A stretch of DNA of 64,000 nucleotides from an uncultured Pelagimonas sp. (GCA_947499735.1 CANMPP010000001.1:620001-684000), one strand, 5' to 3'; shown: positions 26,468 through 35,567, numbered from the stretch's first letter. Translations and numbers: made by a program. The notes: generated by a model not told the origin, from the sequence alone.

Positions 26468-28045
26468 GTGTCTAAGCAGAGTGAGCCGGGCGTTGTATCG
26501 CTCGGGGATGCATATTTTGACCTTGGCACTAGTCGTCTTTTAACCAAGGATGGCGACGAAATCGTGTTGCGTCTACAATCTGCACGTGTGCTGCAAATGC
26601 TTGCGGAAAATTGCGGGCAGTTGGTGGCGCGTGATGATTTGGTTGACCATGTCTGGCCGAATGCATTCGTAACAGACGATAGCTTGACGCAATGTATTGC
26701 GGATATACGTAAAGCACTTGGTGATACCAATCGGGCGCTTGTGAAAACTCTGCCAAAGCGGGGGTATCTGTTAGATGGGCAGATGTCTGCTGGCGCTGGC
26801 CAACAGGTCACAGAAAAAGGCGATGATGTTCTCGCGGCCAGGTTAGACCCAAGGGATGTTTTGCCAACGATTGCAGTTTTTCCCGTTCAGTCCGTGACTG
26901 GTACAGGGGGGGATGCGCTTCGTATGTTCATAGCTGATGAAGTTGTTTCATCGCTTGGCCGATCCAAAGATCTTAATGTCATCTCTCGCATGTCAACGGT
27001 TCAATTCGCGAATGCAGAGCAGGATAAACATCTTTTGGGTCGTGATCTGAATGCGGATTTTGTTGTATCTGGGCATGTCCAAACGATTTCAGATAAAGCC
27101 CATATTTTCATTGAATTTTTTGACACGCAAAGCAAGCTGGTTCTCTGGTCGGATCGCTTTCAGTTGTCCGTTGAACAGGTTTTGGAAAACGGAGATTGGG
27201 CTGAGCATGTCGTGTCCCATATCCGTAACGCCATAATGGCAAATGAAGTTGCGCGCGTGCGCACATTGCCATTGGAAAACCTTAAACTCTACAGCGTTTT
27301 GCATGGTGCTGTGGGCTTGATGCACAGGCTTTCACCGAAGGAATTTAACGAAGCAAAGGCGCTGCTTGACTATTTGGTCGAACAGGCACCGCATAATCCT
27401 GCACCTTTGGCATGGCTCGCACGTTGGCATGTTTTAAAGGCTGTGCAGGGGTGGGCGGTGGACATTCAAAAAGAAGCTCGATTGGCAGTGGATTGCGCCC
27501 GGCGTTCTTTGGACATCGATCCAGATAATTCTTTGGCGCTTGCAAGCCTTGGGTTTGTTATGACCAACTTGGTGCATGACTTTGATGAAGCGTATTTCTA
27601 CTACGATGCTGCCCTTAGCATTAATCCAAATGATGCGACGGCAAGAGCTTTGCGCGGCATGTTGCAGGCCTTTTGCGATAAAGCTGATGTGGGTTTGCGC
27701 GACAACGAGCGCGCACTGCATTTGACGCCACGTGATCCTATTCGCTTTTTGTATCTAAATTTGGCGTCTGGGACCAATTTGTCAGCGGGCAATTTTGAAC
27801 GTGCGGTCGCTTTGGCGAAAGAGTCGTTGAGGCTCAATCGAACACATGTGTCGACATTGCGCACTTTGGCCGCTGCCCAAGAGGGCGCAGGTCATCACCA
27901 AGAGGCGCAACATACGGTGCGTGATCTTATGCATTTACAACCAGGATTGCGCGTGAGCACCTGGCTTGCCAATTCACCCAGCCGTTCTTTTGACAACGGT
28001 AAACGATTTGCAGATCTGCTCAAAAACGCCGGTGTTCCCGGGTAA
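26468..28045 (+). CDS. Winged-helix transcriptional regulator with TolB-like and TPR domains (CadC/adenylate-cyclase-like layout)
   Basis: About 525 residues from a GTG start with GGGGGAGG 11 nt upstream. Residues 10 to 103 form an OmpR/CadC-type winged helix (LGDAYFDLGTSRLLTKDGDE, LVARDDLVDHVWPNAFVTDDSLTQCI, KTLPKRGYLL). Residues about 125 to 240 are the TolB-like domain (PTIAVFPVQSVTG, LNADFVVSGHV) often found with such regulators. The rest is helical repeats of TPR type (LDIDPDNSLALASLGFV, LSINPNDATARALRGML, LRLNRTHVSTLRTLAA). It has no membrane helix. It precedes the GGY/PAP2 gene by 29 bp and probably controls this locus. The signal sensed is unknown. Confidence 0.8.
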   Translation: MSKQSEPGVVSLGDAYFDLGTSRLLTKDGDEIVLRLQSARVLQMLAENCGQLVARDDLVDHVWPNAFVTDDSLTQCIADIRKALGDTNRALVKTLPKRGYLLDGQMSAGAGQQVTEKGDDVLAARLDPRDVLPTIAVFPVQSVTGTGGDALRMFIADEVVSSLGRSKDLNVISRMSTVQFANAEQDKHLLGRDLNADFVVSGHVQTISDKAHIFIEFFDTQSKLVLWSDRFQLSVEQVLENGDWAEHVVSHIRNAIMANEVARVRTLPLENLKLYSVLHGAVGLMHRLSPKEFNEAKALLDYLVEQAPHNPAPLAWLARWHVLKAVQGWAVDIQKEARLAVDCARRSLDIDPDNSLALASLGFVMTNLVHDFDEAYFYYDAALSINPNDATARALRGMLQAFCDKADVGLRDNERALHLTPRDPIRFLYLNLASGTNLSAGNFERAVALAKESLRLNRTHVSTLRTLAAAQEGAGHHQEAQHTVRDLMHLQPGLRVSTWLANSPSRSFDNGKRFADLLKNAGVPG

Positions 28046-28074
28046 ATTTTGAGCAAAATTAGGAGCTATTTGAT

Positions 28075-29274
28075 ATGAGTATTTTTCCACAAGGCGCTCA
28101 CGGCGGCTACGGAGGTTATGGCGGTTACGGTGGCTATGGCGGTTACGGCGGCTATGGTGGTTACGGCGGCTATGGTGGTTACGGCGGCTATGGCGGTTAC
28201 GGCGCGCCATCTGAAAACCCGGTTTTGGCCGGGGGGCTTATGACGTCACATGATGGCACTACGGGCGCAATTCTGGATCATCCAGCTGAGGTCGTTGCAG
28301 GCGTTGCAAATTCAACAGAGAATTTGCCTAGACTGTCCGCCGCGGTTCGTGCTGCTATTTATCAGGCCGAATTGGCACCTACCATTGATATCATCTATGA
28401 TACAAATACTGTTTTTCCACAGGCGGTTTTGCGACGTCGTGTCAGCGAAAACCCTCTGAAACACACGTTTCAAATGCAAGACATGGTGTCGATGACGGCC
28501 CCGACTATGGATCAGTTCCAGGCGCAAATGGAACAGGTTTGGGGATATTCGCGTATTCGAACAGATCGGGCTGCTGAAATCACAACGCAGGTCTCTATAC
28601 CCGTTCCATATTTTTCAGCGATTGGATTTATGGATGCTGGGCGCACGCCGTACACTTTGGAATTCCTCTTTGCGGCCCTTGCGTTTACGTCTTCTGCTTA
28701 CCAACGCATGAAATATACCTTGGCCGTTAAACGACCAATTGAATTTTCACCTCAACTTCAGCCCATGATCCCAACGCCTACCCATGGTTCTTTGCCCAGC
28801 GGGCACGCGACCGAGGCGTTCTTGATGGCGCGGTTGATCTGGAAATTGCTGCTGCATAGTAAGGCACCGCAATATTGCGACACCGCGCATTGGGGTGAAA
28901 TGTTGATGCGGCTGGCATCCAGAATTGCGACGAACAGAACTGTTGCTGGTGTCCATTTCCCTGTCGACAGTGTCGCGGGCTGCGTATTGGGTCTGACATT
29001 GGCCGAGCACATATATTCATTATGCTGTGGCGGTGCGTGGTGGCAGTCGTCCTTCGTTGGTACGCAATTCGCGCCTGAAGAGGATTTTGATTGGCACAAA
29101 ATTTACAGGGCCGATGGGGACCAAATGAAGACATCGGCTGAATCTTCTGTCGGTCAATGGCTTGTAGGTGAAGAAATGCCGGGTGATCCCGGTGCAAAAC
29201 AATCGCTCGTTTTGTCCTGGCTGTGGTCCAAGGCAGTTGCTGAATGGCAAGACATCACGCCTGAATTTTTGTGA
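28075..29274 (+). CDS. PAP2/vanadium-haloperoxidase-fold protein with N-terminal Gly-Gly-Tyr repeats
   Basis: A 399-residue protein of two parts. Residues 10 to 42 are eleven perfect GGY units. The C-terminal domain has the full active site of the PAP2/vanadium haloperoxidase fold: Lys213 to Arg220-Pro221 (K-x6-RP), PSGH at 241 to 244, and Arg288, His294 and Asp298 (R-x5-H-x3-D). Such enzymes either hydrolyse phosphoesters or, with vanadate bound, oxidise halides. Which applies here is not evident. It has no signal peptide and no clear membrane helices, unlike lipid phosphatases, which favours the soluble haloperoxidase-type group. Strong site TTAGGAG upstream. The next gene, a subtilase, starts 9 bp after its stop. 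Confidence 0.85.
   Translation: MSIFPQGAHGGYGGYGGYGGYGGYGGYGGYGGYGGYGGYGGYGAPSENPVLAGGLMTSHDGTTGAILDHPAEVVAGVANSTENLPRLSAAVRAAIYQAELAPTIDIIYDTNTVFPQAVLRRRVSENPLKHTFQMQDMVSMTAPTMDQFQAQMEQVWGYSRIRTDRAAEITTQVSIPVPYFSAIGFMDAGRTPYTLEFLFAALAFTSSAYQRMKYTLAVKRPIEFSPQLQPMIPTPTHGSLPSGHATEAFLMARLIWKLLLHSKAPQYCDTAHWGEMLMRLASRIATNRTVAGVHFPVDSVAGCVLGLTLAEHIYSLCCGGAWWQSSFVGTQFAPEEDFDWHKIYRADGDQMKTSAESSVGQWLVGEEMPGDPGAKQSLVLSWLWSKAVAEWQDITPEFL
28102..28200 (+). repeat. Eleven tandem 9-bp units encoding Gly-Gly-Tyr
   Basis: Ninety-nine bases made of GGN GGN TAY units in frame within the PAP2-like gene. The third codon positions vary between units (GGC/GGT/GGA, TAC/TAT), so the amino acid pattern is more conserved than the DNA. 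Slippage could still change the copy number. Confidence 0.95.
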
Positions 29275-29283
29275 GGTTGCGCC

Positions 29284-31299
29284 ATGTTAAAATGGACGAC
29301 TTATGAAGGTAATAGTGGTGTGGATGTTTTAGACCAAATCAGCGATTATCGCCTTGGTTTAACATCCGAAACCGATGTGTCACTCGACGAGGCAAACGCA
29401 CGAGACCAGCGATGGTGGTCAGTATTGATTGAATTGGAAAACATTTCGATCAATCAGTTCTGTGCAGAGGTTTCGGCCTACGAAAGTGATCTGCTGATCC
29501 CTGTCGCATACGATCAGGCTGATCGTGAAAAGGTTCTTCCACGGCAGCCCGTGGCGATTTACGCACGCAGGCGGCTGATTAAGGTTCTGAACCAAAACGA
29601 AAACCAGTATCATGTTGCGTCCCTCCAGTTGGGGGCGCTGACACCAATAGATACGTTGTCGTTTGATCCTAAACCGCCACGGCTGAAACCAATAAACGTG
29701 CCCGATGATACGGTTGTGACCGCTGTGGTCGATTTCGGCATCGCAATCGGACATGACTGCTTGCGCAAAGGTCCGACCTCTACGCGTGTCGAATATGCGA
29801 GCATCTTGGGGGCTAAATCTGTTTCTGATGGATCAACTTCGGTTGGGCGCGTATTGGAACGTCGAGAAATCGACCGCCAATTGTCCGATTGGCAATTTAG
29901 CGATTTGCTAGATGAGGACGGCTTCTATCAATCCGTTGGCATCGTCGATTGGAATTCTGATTATGTGTCGCCAGTCGCCATGAACAGTTCCCATGGCACA
30001 TCGGTGGTTAGTCTGGCGGCAGGTATACCGATGCGTGATGCTTGCGAAAACAGACCTGTCATCTGCGTTTCACTACCGGCAGAAATCGTTGAAGATACGA
30101 CAGGCCGTGGTGCATTGCCGACGCTTTATCTGGCGTTCCAAATCCTCTCTCAACAAGCGGCGCGTTTTCGGTGTGAAAACGGCAGCAAACCACCCGTGGT
30201 TTTCAATTTCTCGTTTGGCAATTCGGGGGGGCCGCATGATGGAACCGGGCCATTTTCTTCCTTGTTTGAATATGTCTTTGGCCCGCACAGCCAATGGAAA
30301 GAAACGGATCAAACTGCGTGGCTGACTTTGCCGGCTGGGAACTTGAATCTCAGCAGATTGCACGCCCAGACGAATGCAAAAGACACCCATCTCGACTTGG
30401 TTGTCATGCCTGATGACCAGACCCCGACTTTTGTGGAGATGTGGTTGCCTGTGTCTCCTCCGGGTGCCAATCAACCTTTAACGGAATTTCGCGTTGAAAC
30501 ACCGTCAGGGCAGATGGGTTCTATTCCATCCACTCCTGGCGCGAAATCGTCTCTTGTAGATGATTGTGGACGAGAAATTGCGCGATTGGCATGTCAGCGT
30601 GTGGGTGTTTTGACGGATAGGGTTCTGGTGACGCTATCGATCAGCGCCACAGCAACCTTATCTGGACGAACAACAGAAACGGCACCGCAGGGCGTTTGGG
30701 CGATTGATATCGAACAGCCCGATTGCGAAGCTAGCGGTCCGATTGAAATCTGGATTTTGCGTGATGAAGCTGTGCCAGGATTGGCTCCAAATGTTCGGCA
30801 GTCTTGGTTTGGGAACGAAGACTACAAGCGGTTCGACAAATTTGGCGCGCCTCTGGCTGTGGATCCTCCACACAATCCAAGCCCCGTGCGGCGCTCTGGA
30901 ACGCTGAGCGGATTTGCATGTGGCCCAACACCTGTTGTTGTTGCGTCCTTTACTGAACGCGACGCGGGTCTGTCTGACTATTCGGCGTCAGGTCCGTTGT
31001 CAGCGCGTGCAATCCCACCAGATTTGCCGCGCACCGGCCCGGATCTTGCGGCAAAGGCAGACATCAGCAATGTTGTGCCTGGGGTGTTGGCCGCTGGTTC
31101 GCGCAGTGGATCCTGGTCCCGGATTTCCGGCACCAGCGCGGCATCACCCAAAGTGGCACAGTTGGCAACACAGGAAATCGCTGATTGGCAAGGGTCCGCC
31201 CGTGACTGGGTCACAGCGGTTGTACAACAGCGCCCCTTCTATCTGCGCGATAAGTCAGATGTATATCGCGCCGGTGCAGGTGGTGTGAGAACCGAATAA
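29284..31299 (+). CDS. Subtilisin-family (S8) serine protease
   Basis: A 671-residue subtilase with an intact active site: Asp150 in VTAVVDFGIAIGH, His237 in NSSHGTSVVSLAAG, the oxyanion Asn353 in LPAGN and Ser618 in SGTSAASPKVAQLA. About 145 residues precede the catalytic domain. A 260-residue insertion between Asn353 and Ser618 is beta-rich (EFRVETPSGQMGS, SPVRRSGTLSGFA). There is no signal peptide, so the enzyme seems cytoplasmic or is released by another route. It is translated right after the GGY/PAP2 gene, and the two products probably act together; the repeat tail is an obvious candidate substrate or recognition tag, which is inference. Confidence 0.88.
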   Translation: MLKWTTYEGNSGVDVLDQISDYRLGLTSETDVSLDEANARDQRWWSVLIELENISINQFCAEVSAYESDLLIPVAYDQADREKVLPRQPVAIYARRRLIKVLNQNENQYHVASLQLGALTPIDTLSFDPKPPRLKPINVPDDTVVTAVVDFGIAIGHDCLRKGPTSTRVEYASILGAKSVSDGSTSVGRVLERREIDRQLSDWQFSDLLDEDGFYQSVGIVDWNSDYVSPVAMNSSHGTSVVSLAAGIPMRDACENRPVICVSLPAEIVEDTTGRGALPTLYLAFQILSQQAARFRCENGSKPPVVFNFSFGNSGGPHDGTGPFSSLFEYVFGPHSQWKETDQTAWLTLPAGNLNLSRLHAQTNAKDTHLDLVVMPDDQTPTFVEMWLPVSPPGANQPLTEFRVETPSGQMGSIPSTPGAKSSLVDDCGREIARLACQRVGVLTDRVLVTLSISATATLSGRTTETAPQGVWAIDIEQPDCEASGPIEIWILRDEAVPGLAPNVRQSWFGNEDYKRFDKFGAPLAVDPPHNPSPVRRSGTLSGFACGPTPVVVASFTERDAGLSDYSASGPLSARAIPPDLPRTGPDLAAKADISNVVPGVLAAGSRSGSWSRISGTSAASPKVAQLATQEIADWQGSARDWVTAVVQQRPFYLRDKSDVYRAGAGGVRTE

Positions 31300-31306
31300 A
31301 CATCAG

Positions 31307-31337
31307 TTGGGCGGCGGCAATTTTGACTGTCGCCCAA
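31307..31337 (+). terminator. Hairpin after the subtilase gene
   Basis: TTGGGCG pairs perfectly with CGCCCAA across a 17 nt loop, 8 bp after the stop codon. There is no following T-run, so it may be a weak terminator or an mRNA end-protecting hairpin. Confidence 0.4.
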
Positions 31338-31448
31338 TGTCATTTAGACATGGCCTGTCTGTAGTTGGATTGGTCAAAATTGTATTTTGATCGTAAAAAT
31401 CCTGAAATTTTCCATTCAGGCAACAATTTTGTTGCTCGATTGACAGTA

Positions 31449-31469
31449 TTCTGACTGTTATAATCAGAA
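31449..31469 (+). promoter_or_regulatory. Iron-box-like operator over an extended -10 promoter
   Basis: TTCTGA-N9-TCAGAA is a perfect 6 bp inverted repeat matching the TGA-N9-TCA iron box. Inside it lies TGTTATAAT (31456 to 31464), an extended -10 element. A repressor bound here would block the promoter of the TonB receptor gene, as expected for iron-dependent control. Confidence 0.6.
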
Positions 31470-31581
31470 AACATTCCTATCACCTTCAATTCGCACCCAC
31501 AGCGTCATTACAGCGCTCGCAGGCAGCGATACGTCGCAACCCAAAATCACGATGATACACGACACTTGAGAGGGTTTGGGG

Positions 31582-33549
31582 ATGCAGAAGACACTCTATG
31601 GCGTGCTGTTGGCGACAACAGCCGGTATTTCACCAATTTGGGCGCAAGAAACGCCATTTGAAGCCAATGCAGTATATCTAGGTACGCTGACGCTTTCCAC
31701 AACCAACCCAGAAGATGTTGCGATCAGCACTGACGATTTGGAACAAAGCAATCCTGGCGATTTGCAGGACATCTTCAAAGCCGAGCCAACGATTTCCGTT
31801 GGCAGTTCCATTCCAGCGTCTCAAAAAATTTACGTGAATGGTGTTGAGGAAGTGAACCTTGCGGTTAGCATCGATGGTGCCCGCCAGAACAACCGCATCT
31901 TCCACCACAGTGCGACCACAATTATTGATCCCGACTTGTTGAAAGCGGTACGTGTTGATCCGGGCGTAGCACCTGCGGATGCTGGCCCTGCGGCACTTGC
32001 TGGGGCGATCGCATGGGAAACCAAGGACGTTGCCGACCTTCTTGCTGATGGCGACGCATCCGGCGCGAGCGCGAACCTTGAATTTGACAGCAATGGCTCT
32101 GTCTGGAACCGCAGTGCATCCGCTTATGGTCGCAGCGGCAATTTCGAAGTGCTCGGCTTTATGAAATGGGCAGATGGTGCAGATAATCGTGTCGATGGCG
32201 ATGGCGATGATATTCCCGGTTCAGGTACTAACCTAACAAGCGGTTTGGCAAAAATTGCTTGGGAAGGCCAAAGTGGCGATCGCGTTGAATTCTCGTATGA
32301 AAAAGTAATCGACGACACATATCGTCCATACCGCGCCAACTTGGCAGACCTAACCGGCAGGGACCAAGGCGAGCGCATCTATGACATTGAAAGACAAAAC
32401 ATTGTCTTGACCTATACGGATGAAACACCTTCGGGATTGTGGGATCCGACAATTCGTGTTGCCTATAATGAAACCGAATTGACCAATGCTGAAGAAGAGC
32501 AATTCACATATGGTCGCACAAATAGTTTCAATGCTCTGTTGCAGAACAAATTTTCTTTGGAAAATGGCGATGTAACAGTGGGCTTCGATTATTACCGAAA
32601 CGAAGCGTCACTTGAATATGTTGACTACTCTGGGACTTGGGACAGTCAAGATTTAAGTGAAACACTGATCAACTATGGTGCATTTGCACAGGCACGTTTG
32701 ACACCTGTTGACGGGCTTGATGTTTCCCTTGGCATGCGGGCTGATTTGCAGGACTTTTCGGCGCATGATGAACTTGGCGGTTTCGAAGACTACGATGAAA
32801 CGGTATCCGGTTTCTCTGGCAACATGTCCGCATCTTATGATCTAGGCGATTTCATCACTGTAAGTGCAGGGTATTCCAACGTTTGGGGCGGAATTCAGCT
32901 GGCTGAAAACTATATTATGCACTCTGGATGGGCATATTCTAGCGACGGTTTTGATACCGTGCGGGCAAAAAGCAAATTCCTTGCTGCTGAGATTTTTGCA
33001 GGTGATTTGGCATTCGACGCAAAGGTCTTTGAGACAACCATTAAAGATGCGCGTCTTGCCTCATATCGCGGCGGTCCGAATGTGACTGCTAACTTGCAAA
33101 GCTTGGGTTTCGAAGTGGGTGCGTCTTATAACTGGGGTGCCGGATTTGCACGCCTTGCCTATGCCAACATAGAAACCGAAGTGAATGGTGATGCTGCAGA
33201 TTCCTATTCTGGCCTGTATCTGACAACACCTTTGGGTGAAGAAATTGTCCTGCAAGCTGCACATAGCTTTGATAATCTTGGTCTACGTGTCGGTGGCGAT
33301 GTGCAATGGGTTCTCGAAAACGCAGAAGTCATCGATGATGGGCTTGTCCTGCCAGCCTATTCAGTCGCCAATATTTGGGCTGACTATACACCAGCTGCTA
33401 TGGATAATCTGATCATCCGTGCTGAGATCAATAACCTGTTCGACGAGACCTACGCGGCCCGTGCCACCTATGGTCAAGAGTTTGACAGCGTTGAACCTCT
33501 GTACGAACCTGGCCGTTCCTTCAAGATCAGTGCGACTTACAAATTCTAA
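31582..33549 (+). CDS. TonB-dependent outer-membrane receptor
   Basis: About 655 residues with a signal peptide ending at WAQ. The plug domain has NPGDLQDIFKAEPTISVG, VNGVEEVNLAVSIDGARQNNRIFHH and the block DPDLLKAVRVDPGVAPADAGPAALAGAI, followed by a barrel ending in SFKISATYKF. The plug sequence is like receptors annotated for haem or xenosiderophores, so the ligand is open. The following FatB/CeuE-type importer favours a siderophore. ATG 31582 has GAGAGGG 7 nt upstream; a TTG two codons earlier is less likely. It has its own promoter with an iron-box-like operator and a strong terminator. Confidence 0.88.
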   Translation: MQKTLYGVLLATTAGISPIWAQETPFEANAVYLGTLTLSTTNPEDVAISTDDLEQSNPGDLQDIFKAEPTISVGSSIPASQKIYVNGVEEVNLAVSIDGARQNNRIFHHSATTIIDPDLLKAVRVDPGVAPADAGPAALAGAIAWETKDVADLLADGDASGASANLEFDSNGSVWNRSASAYGRSGNFEVLGFMKWADGADNRVDGDGDDIPGSGTNLTSGLAKIAWEGQSGDRVEFSYEKVIDDTYRPYRANLADLTGRDQGERIYDIERQNIVLTYTDETPSGLWDPTIRVAYNETELTNAEEEQFTYGRTNSFNALLQNKFSLENGDVTVGFDYYRNEASLEYVDYSGTWDSQDLSETLINYGAFAQARLTPVDGLDVSLGMRADLQDFSAHDELGGFEDYDETVSGFSGNMSASYDLGDFITVSAGYSNVWGGIQLAENYIMHSGWAYSSDGFDTVRAKSKFLAAEIFAGDLAFDAKVFETTIKDARLASYRGGPNVTANLQSLGFEVGASYNWGAGFARLAYANIETEVNGDAADSYSGLYLTTPLGEEIVLQAAHSFDNLGLRVGGDVQWVLENAEVIDDGLVLPAYSVANIWADYTPAAMDNLIIRAEINNLFDETYAARATYGQEFDSVEPLYEPGRSFKISATYKF

Positions 33550-33572
33550 TCCCTCAGGATTTGAAGCACTCG

Positions 33573-33607
33573 GCGCGCGTTTCTTCGGAAGCGCGCGCTT
33601 TTTATTT
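33573..33607 (+). terminator. Rho-independent terminator with UUCG tetraloop
   Basis: An 11 bp stem (one G-T pair) is closed by a C-TTCG-G tetraloop and followed by TTTTTATTT, 23 bp after the receptor stop codon. The T-run runs into the 3' end of the convergent regulator gene. Confidence 0.92.
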
Positions 33608-34510
33608 GCGTATTTTGCGTTCGGCATCAAAGGCCGCCGATATATGTGCGTGCATCAGGTTTGCTGCATCTTGCATTTTTCCAGCCGCAATCCGGTCCAA
33701 AATATCGATATGTTCCAGACAAGCGGTTTGGGTCCGTGCGGTTTCTTGATAATGACGATATTCAAACATGCGCCCAACCGGTTCGTAGTAGTTCAACGCA
33801 TTGATAATAAACCGATTATGGCAGGCCGTGATCAGCGAGCCATGTAATGCATCATTGGCGTCGTAAATTTCGCTGACGTCAAAATTTGTTTCCAACCGGT
33901 TCATAAGATCGACCTGTTGGGCGCGCAGCGCGGCAATTTTTTCCGCAGAGATCGAAAAGCCGGGTTGAAGTAACGCAGAGGGTTCCAAAAGCAATCTGAA
34001 CCGGTACATGTCAGCGTCGTCTTCTGTACGTGTTTTCAAAGAGTTGGAAAATACCCAGCGGTCGTCGCCGGTTTGTTCTATCAATTCTTGCGTCTGCAAG
34101 CGCTGAATTGCCAAGTTGAGGGGGCGGTTTTCTACAAGAAAGCGGTCGGCGATTTCAGATGTGTGGAATGCTCCGGCCAGGCTGCCATCAATATGGGCGT
34201 TGATCATTGCATTGTAAATTCTGCGCACGGACTGAAACGTGGTTTCCAACCGAATGTCAGGCAGGTCAGTCGCGTCACAAATCAGAAAATATCCCCGACC
34301 AGCAATGTGTTCGGTCACGCCAAGGTCGCATAAGTGATCCAATGCGGCCCGAACTGGGCTGCGTGAAACATTGAATTTTCGCGCGATTGAAGATTCCCGC
34401 AGGGATGCGCCTGCGGCCATGCGATTTCCGCGAATAATTTCTAAGATCTCGCTGATCAATTCGCGTTGCAGGTCTGAAATCTCGGGAGGGGATTGATTTG
34501 CATTGGGCAT
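33602..34510 (-). CDS. GntR-family regulator with two winged-helix segments and an FCD domain
   Basis: At 302 residues this is about 60 longer than usual FCD regulators. Residues 12 to 75 are a GntR winged helix (LRESSIARKFNVSRSPVRAALDHLCDLGV). Residues 93 to 155 look like a second winged helix (HTSEIADRFLVENRPLNLAIQRLQTQELIEQ). The FCD effector domain fills 160 to 300 with the metal-site style residues in DANDALHGSL, EHIDIL and MHAHI. It is divergent from the alpha/beta hydrolase gene across a 12 bp perfect palindrome, so it probably controls that gene and perhaps itself. FCD ligands are usually small carboxylates; none can be named here. Confidence 0.85.
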   Translation of the reverse strand: MPNANQSPPEISDLQRELISEILEIIRGNRMAAGASLRESSIARKFNVSRSPVRAALDHLCDLGVTEHIAGRGYFLICDATDLPDIRLETTFQSVRRIYNAMINAHIDGSLAGAFHTSEIADRFLVENRPLNLAIQRLQTQELIEQTGDDRWVFSNSLKTRTEDDADMYRFRLLLEPSALLQPGFSISAEKIAALRAQQVDLMNRLETNFDVSEIYDANDALHGSLITACHNRFIINALNYYEPVGRMFEYRHYQETARTQTACLEHIDILDRIAAGKMQDAANLMHAHISAAFDAERKIRK

Positions 34511-34525
34511 GGATTTGAGATAGCG

Positions 34526-34537
34526 GTCTGGCCAGAC
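34526..34537. promoter_or_regulatory. Perfect palindrome GTCTGGCCAGAC, candidate GntR operator
   Basis: A 12 bp self-complementary site lies 15 bp from the start of the GntR gene and about 80 bp before the hydrolase gene. FCD-type GntR proteins commonly bind short palindromes of this kind near their own promoter. Confidence 0.45.
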
Positions 34538-34615
34538 AGGCTCAAGGGGCTACGCGAATGCGTGATCCATGCTCCTATCCAAGATCCTGATTGATTTTTG
34601 CAAGGATTGTGCTCT

Positions 34616-35455
34616 GTGACTGTTGCATCATCGCTCCCAGACATGCCGTTGACGCCGTTCGATAAAGGCGCGACGCCGCTTTATGCGTTCCAAGGCGATA
34701 CGCGGCTGAGTTATTGTCTTTATGTTCCCAAAAGCCACACGCGTGACGGCACAAATACATATCCGTTGATTGTTGCTGTGCATGGAACGGAACGTGGCGC
34801 GACTGAGTATCGTGATGGTTTTTCGGAATTTGCCGAGACCCATCAAGCCATTGTGTTAGCACCACTTTTCCCAGCAAATTTGTTTTTCATAGGGGATCTT
34901 GAAAACTACAAATTGTTACATGCAGGAGGCGTGCGCTTTGATCTGGCTCTCTTGAGCATGATCGATGAAGCCGCCGCACGTTATCGCATGGATGCAGACA
35001 AATTCCTGATGTTCGGTTTTTCCGGTGGCGGACATTTTGCGCATAGATTTTTGTACACTCATCCCGACCGCTTAAAAGGCGTCTGCATTGGCGCGCCTGG
35101 CGTTGTGACCTTGGCGAACCCCAATTTGAAATATCCTTTAGGCTTGAACGGCATGGCGGATTTTTTAGGCGGACCGATTCAGCCGGAAAACATCCCGGAC
35201 GTTCCAATACACTGCGTCGTCGGTGCAGAGGACACGTATACCCGGGGCATCACTGTCTTGGAGGGAAGCGAAGTTTTCTGGACGCCGGGGATCAACGACA
35301 CAGGTTTGACCCGTATCGATCGCCTGAACACTTTGGCCCAATCGTTGCGCGATGCTGGATGTGATGTGACCATGGAAATCGTGCCGGGCTGTGGACATGA
35401 TCCACGTCCGTTAATCCCGTCTGTCCAAAGCTTTTTTAAAAGGTTTTTTGACTGA
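34616..35455 (+). CDS. Alpha/beta hydrolase, possibly a siderophore esterase
   Basis: A 279-residue hydrolase. The nucleophile is the Ser in MFGFSGGGHFAHRF, the acid probably the Asp in VVGAEDTYTR, and the base the His in VPGCGHDPRP. PLIVAVHGTERGATEYRD supplies the oxyanion region. The layout resembles small esterases of the PHB-depolymerase/feruloyl-esterase kind. Between a TonB receptor and a siderophore importer, cleavage of an imported siderophore or its breakdown product is plausible but not shown by motifs. The GTG at 34616 has AAGGA at good spacing; a TTG at 34598 is the upstream alternative. Confidence 0.75.
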   Translation: MTVASSLPDMPLTPFDKGATPLYAFQGDTRLSYCLYVPKSHTRDGTNTYPLIVAVHGTERGATEYRDGFSEFAETHQAIVLAPLFPANLFFIGDLENYKLLHAGGVRFDLALLSMIDEAAARYRMDADKFLMFGFSGGGHFAHRFLYTHPDRLKGVCIGAPGVVTLANPNLKYPLGLNGMADFLGGPIQPENIPDVPIHCVVGAEDTYTRGITVLEGSEVFWTPGINDTGLTRIDRLNTLAQSLRDAGCDVTMEIVPGCGHDPRPLIPSVQSFFKRFFD

Positions 35456-35567
35456 TCAACGAGCAGAAAACACCGCAAATTTTGCCCATAACTTCTGTGG
35501 GCACTTTATGTGCGAAATGCGTGCATAAATGGACGAAATATTTTTGTGCGTTTTCAATCCGATATGC

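Noticed and set aside
28102-28200. Repeat array considered as CRISPR or other DNA-level array
   Set aside because: The units are 9 bp, in frame, without spacers, and encode Gly-Gly-Tyr.
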